From Rhodamnia argentea (Eukaryota > Streptophyta > Magnoliopsida > Myrtales > Myrtaceae): a stretch of DNA of 64,000 nt. Numbering within the stretch: the first letter of the stretch is position 1; every line of letters starts with the position of its first letter. Shown here in pieces: positions 61,580-64,000 of this stretch. A program made the position numbers and the translations under genes. The notes beneath the pieces were generated by a model that was not told the origin of the DNA, made no database searches, and saw only the letters and a list, made by a program, of their open reading frames with translations. The DNA lies in contig NC_063153.1 of the NCBI RefSeq assembly GCF_020921035.1, positions 17,112,001 through 17,176,000 of the forward strand, read 5' to 3'.

Positions 61580-61672
61580 CAAGGCCCAAGTGAGAAAGCT
61601 AGAACTCAAACCTGTCTTCACACATAGAACACAAAAGGAAGGTCAATTTTCATTAGCTTCGAAGTGTCCATC

Positions 61673-62296
61673 ATGGCCAAGTATGGGCTCGTCGTGGCAT
61701 TAGTCCTTGGTTTGTCCCTTCTCAGCTTAACGAGTGCCGGCGATCCCGACATTCTCACTGACTTTGTGGCCCCGAACGGCACTATCGTCAATGGCAACTT
61801 CTTCACGTTCACCGGCATGAGGTCTCTCATAAAAGCCGGTCCCCCAACGGCATTCACGGTGACCAAAGCGAGCGCGAAGGAGTTCCCTGCTCTCGAAGGG
61901 CAGAGCGTCTCATACGCGGTCCTCGAATTCCCGGCCGGCGCAGTGAACCCCCCGCACACGCACCCCCGTGGGTCGGAGCTCCTGTTCCTTACTTACGGGA
62001 CGCTCGAGGTTGGGTTCGTGGACACGACCAACAAGCTCTTCACTCAGACCCTCCAAACCGGTGACATGTTCATATTCCCCAAGGGGCTGGTCCACTTCCA
62101 GTTCAATGCCAACCAGACCGACAACGCCGTGGCGGTCTCCGCGTTCGGGAGCGCGAGTGCAGGATTGGTGTCGGTCCCCGTGACCGTGTTCGAGACCAAC
62201 ATCGACAGCGGAATCCTGGCTAAATCTTTCAATACTACTGTCAACACCATTCAAGCACTGAAGGCTGGCCTCGCACCCCCACCCACCAGCGCATGA
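61673..62296 (+). CDS. Germin-like protein (secreted cupin)
   Basis: Intronless gene for an apoplastic germin-like protein of 207 residues. Family members form Mn-binding oligomers, and some show superoxide dismutase or other activities; the activity of this one is unknown. Residues 1-22 are a signal peptide (MAKYGLVVALVLGLSLLSL, cut near A22). The mature protein starts GDPDILTDFV, typical of the subfamily that lacks the N-terminal cysteine pair; no Cys is present. Germin box 1 has PPHTHPRGSELL with metal ligands H95, H97 and E102, and box 2 has GDMFIFPKGLVHFQFN with H141. N-glycosylation sequons occur at N35 and N147 and near the end. The start at ATG 61673 (ATCATGGCC) follows a TATA box by about 95 bp. 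The sequence is GC-rich for this window, as is usual for intronless secreted-protein genes. A broken paralogue lies at 60150-60522. Confidence 0.93.
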   Translation: MAKYGLVVALVLGLSLLSLTSAGDPDILTDFVAPNGTIVNGNFFTFTGMRSLIKAGPPTAFTVTKASAKEFPALEGQSVSYAVLEFPAGAVNPPHTHPRGSELLFLTYGTLEVGFVDTTNKLFTQTLQTGDMFIFPKGLVHFQFNANQTDNAVAVSAFGSASAGLVSVPVTVFETNIDSGILAKSFNTTVNTIQALKAGLAPPPTSA

Positions 62297-62489
62297 GATG
62301 AGAGAGTGAGAGAGAAATCAACTTCTAATAAAATAATGTGATCTTTGTTCATGCAATTTGTTTGAGAAAAATCTTAATTGATTTTGAAGTTGAGATAACA
62401 ATCCATATTCTCTACAACCTGATTTAATGTAATAAATTACTCTCTTATAGATTGTCCTAAATATATTCAGAAGTTGAGGAATGGATATA

Positions 62490-62857
62490 TGGGATAAATT
62501 TATCTCAAACTAATTTTTTTTTACCTCGAAAAACTCTAAACTAGTACATTTGTGATAAATTTACCCTTCGTTAAATTAGGTCAATACTATGAAAAATCTC
62601 AATTTGATATATCTGTAATAGAGATAGGGTAAAAACTCCAAACCGGTACACCCGCTAACTGCTACATGTAATTCAACTCGGAAATTTGATGGTTAAATTA
62701 AACGAAAATTAATTGTGGGTAAATTTATGATATGTGTACTAATTGGAGTAAATTTGTCATAAGTGTACCAATTTAAGATTTTTTGTAGTAAAAAAAATAG
62801 TTTGTGGTAAATTTATCATAGGTGTATCGGTTTAGGGTTTTTCGTAGTATTAACCTT
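62490..62857. mobile_element. Right part of a palindromic element, related to 59551-59935
   Basis: Contains the same centre (AAAACTCCAAACCGGTACAC, AATTTGATGGTTAAATTAAA) and a complete right arm ending GGGTTTTTCGTAGTATTAA, the reverse complement of the left end at 59551. The outer left arm is shortened. Non-coding. Confidence 0.55.
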
Positions 62858-64000
62858 AAAAAGTACATTAAAGGACTATATGTTGACATTTTCCAACAGG
62901 TTGATGGACATTTTTTAACCCCCAAAAAAGGATAGAAGGATGATTTTGATTTTCGGACAAATTAAAGGGACAATGGTGATATTATTCCTTAAATAAAATG
63001 AAAAAAACCCATCGTTCCACGATATATATTTTTTTTCTAACTTCCGTTGTCGCATTAATTAAGGTCTGCAAATATAATAATGTAAATGTTTAGATTCGAA
63101 TGATAGTCAAATCAGTTGCCCATTCTCTTGATATGAAAATTGCGACCCACAATCAACCGTCATCATCTTGGATGACGATGGCCGAGTGACATCGGATCCA
63201 TCTTGCAGGACTCATCAAGACTTATTTAAAATTGAAATATTTACCCTAAATTGCGGTAGATCTAAGATTTTTTTGGGTAAATGTTGCGTGAGTACACTAC
63301 TTGGGCACGGTGTACAAGTTTCAGAGTTCTTGTGAGAAAAAAATTATTTTAAGATAAATGTGGTACTGATGTGGCTAGTTTGAGAACTTTTGTTATACAA
63401 AAATTAGTTTGGGGTATGTGTGGTATATCGATTTGAGGTTTTTTTTTTTTGTTAGTTACCCTTTTTTTTATTAATTTTACTTCAAATATATACACACATA
63501 TATATATGTAATGTTATTTCGATGGCCACACATGAACAGTGCATTATGTGTTCCTCAAACTGAAAATTTCAAAACGAATTATAATGAGTGAATCTTCAAG
63601 AACTAGTGTTTTATGTACATTCAAATAAAAATAAAAGAGAGCAATTTCAAATAAAGAAAAAGCAACACACATAGATACAAAGGAAAGGGAGAGAGATTGG
63701 TGATATAAAAGGGAGGTAGAGAATGGAGAGAGGGTTTATTTCAGAATGTTATTATTACTCTTAATTTGTGTTAAGACGGTTGAATGATTTAAACTATTCA
63801 CTTATGCGAAAGCAATGGTTGTTTATGCAAACTAAATAATCAATTCCTTATTTGGGTTATGTACTAGTTCTTATAACTTATATCCAAACATGAACATAAG
63901 ATAGTTAATAAGCCTTTCATGTGAGAAAAATGACTAACGAAAGGGCATACTTCATGTACAAAATAACCGAGAAACGAAGAATGAATTGAAAATCCTCAAA
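62858..64000. other. Intergenic to the window end
   Basis: A half-arm related to the preceding elements lies at about 63240-63470 (GGGTAAATGTT..., GGTATGTGTGGTATATCG). The rest is AT-rich with no gene seen. Confidence 0.4.

Noticed and set aside
61374..61703. 109-codon frame overlapping the germin-like start
   Set aside because: It covers the TATA box and leader of the intact gene and has no motif.

Overview
The window is nuclear DNA of a flowering plant, almost certainly a woody eudicot. The evidence is GT-AG split genes with plant-specific families (NFD4/nodulin-like transporter, CRR6, RGF/GOLVEN peptide, receptor-like protein, germin-like protein), copia and Ty3/gypsy LTR retrotransposons, and many MULE, hAT and Tourist-type non-autonomous elements in AT-rich intergenic DNA. 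A member of the Myrtales is a guess from general character only; nothing here proves the genus.

Layout. 1-1.85 kb: decayed copia pol with the start of its 3' LTR. 2.3-5.6 kb: broken LRR receptor-like protein gene that still has its introns. 6.2-9.8 kb (minus): NFD4-like MFS transporter gene in three exons, intact except for one 2-bp frameshift; its first intron holds a long hairpin. 10.7-16.3 kb: cluster of terminal-inverted-repeat (TIR) elements. 16.5-18.6 kb (plus): CRR6, needed for assembly of the chloroplast NDH complex, in four exons. 18.6-32 kb: no convincing gene, several palindromic elements. 32-33 kb (plus): RGF/GOLVEN/CLEL peptide-hormone precursor in three exons. 33.7-39.4 kb: Ty3/gypsy element with both LTRs and a pol full of stops. 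40.2-40.8 kb (plus): a two-exon gene, apparently undescribed, for a small secreted protein with two tandem copies of a 26-residue module ending in His-Asn. 42.3-45.2 kb: TIR elements, including an hAT element nested in a tandem duplication. 45.4-52.6 kb (plus): ubiquitin-like (Scythe/BAG6-type, CIP73-like) gene, 729 codons rebuilt from 15 coding exons. 53.2-59.9 kb: more TIR elements. 60.1-62.3 kb: a germin-like protein pseudogene followed by an intact intronless germin-like gene.

The genes do not form a pathway; this is a typical gene-poor plant interval. Its special features are two small secreted-peptide genes about 7 kb apart and an unusually readable collection of non-autonomous transposons with recognisable target-site duplications. 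Several of these carry a GC-rich interior built from GGCGAGGGC-like words. All splice models were made by eye from GT/AG sites and reading-frame continuity, without transcripts.
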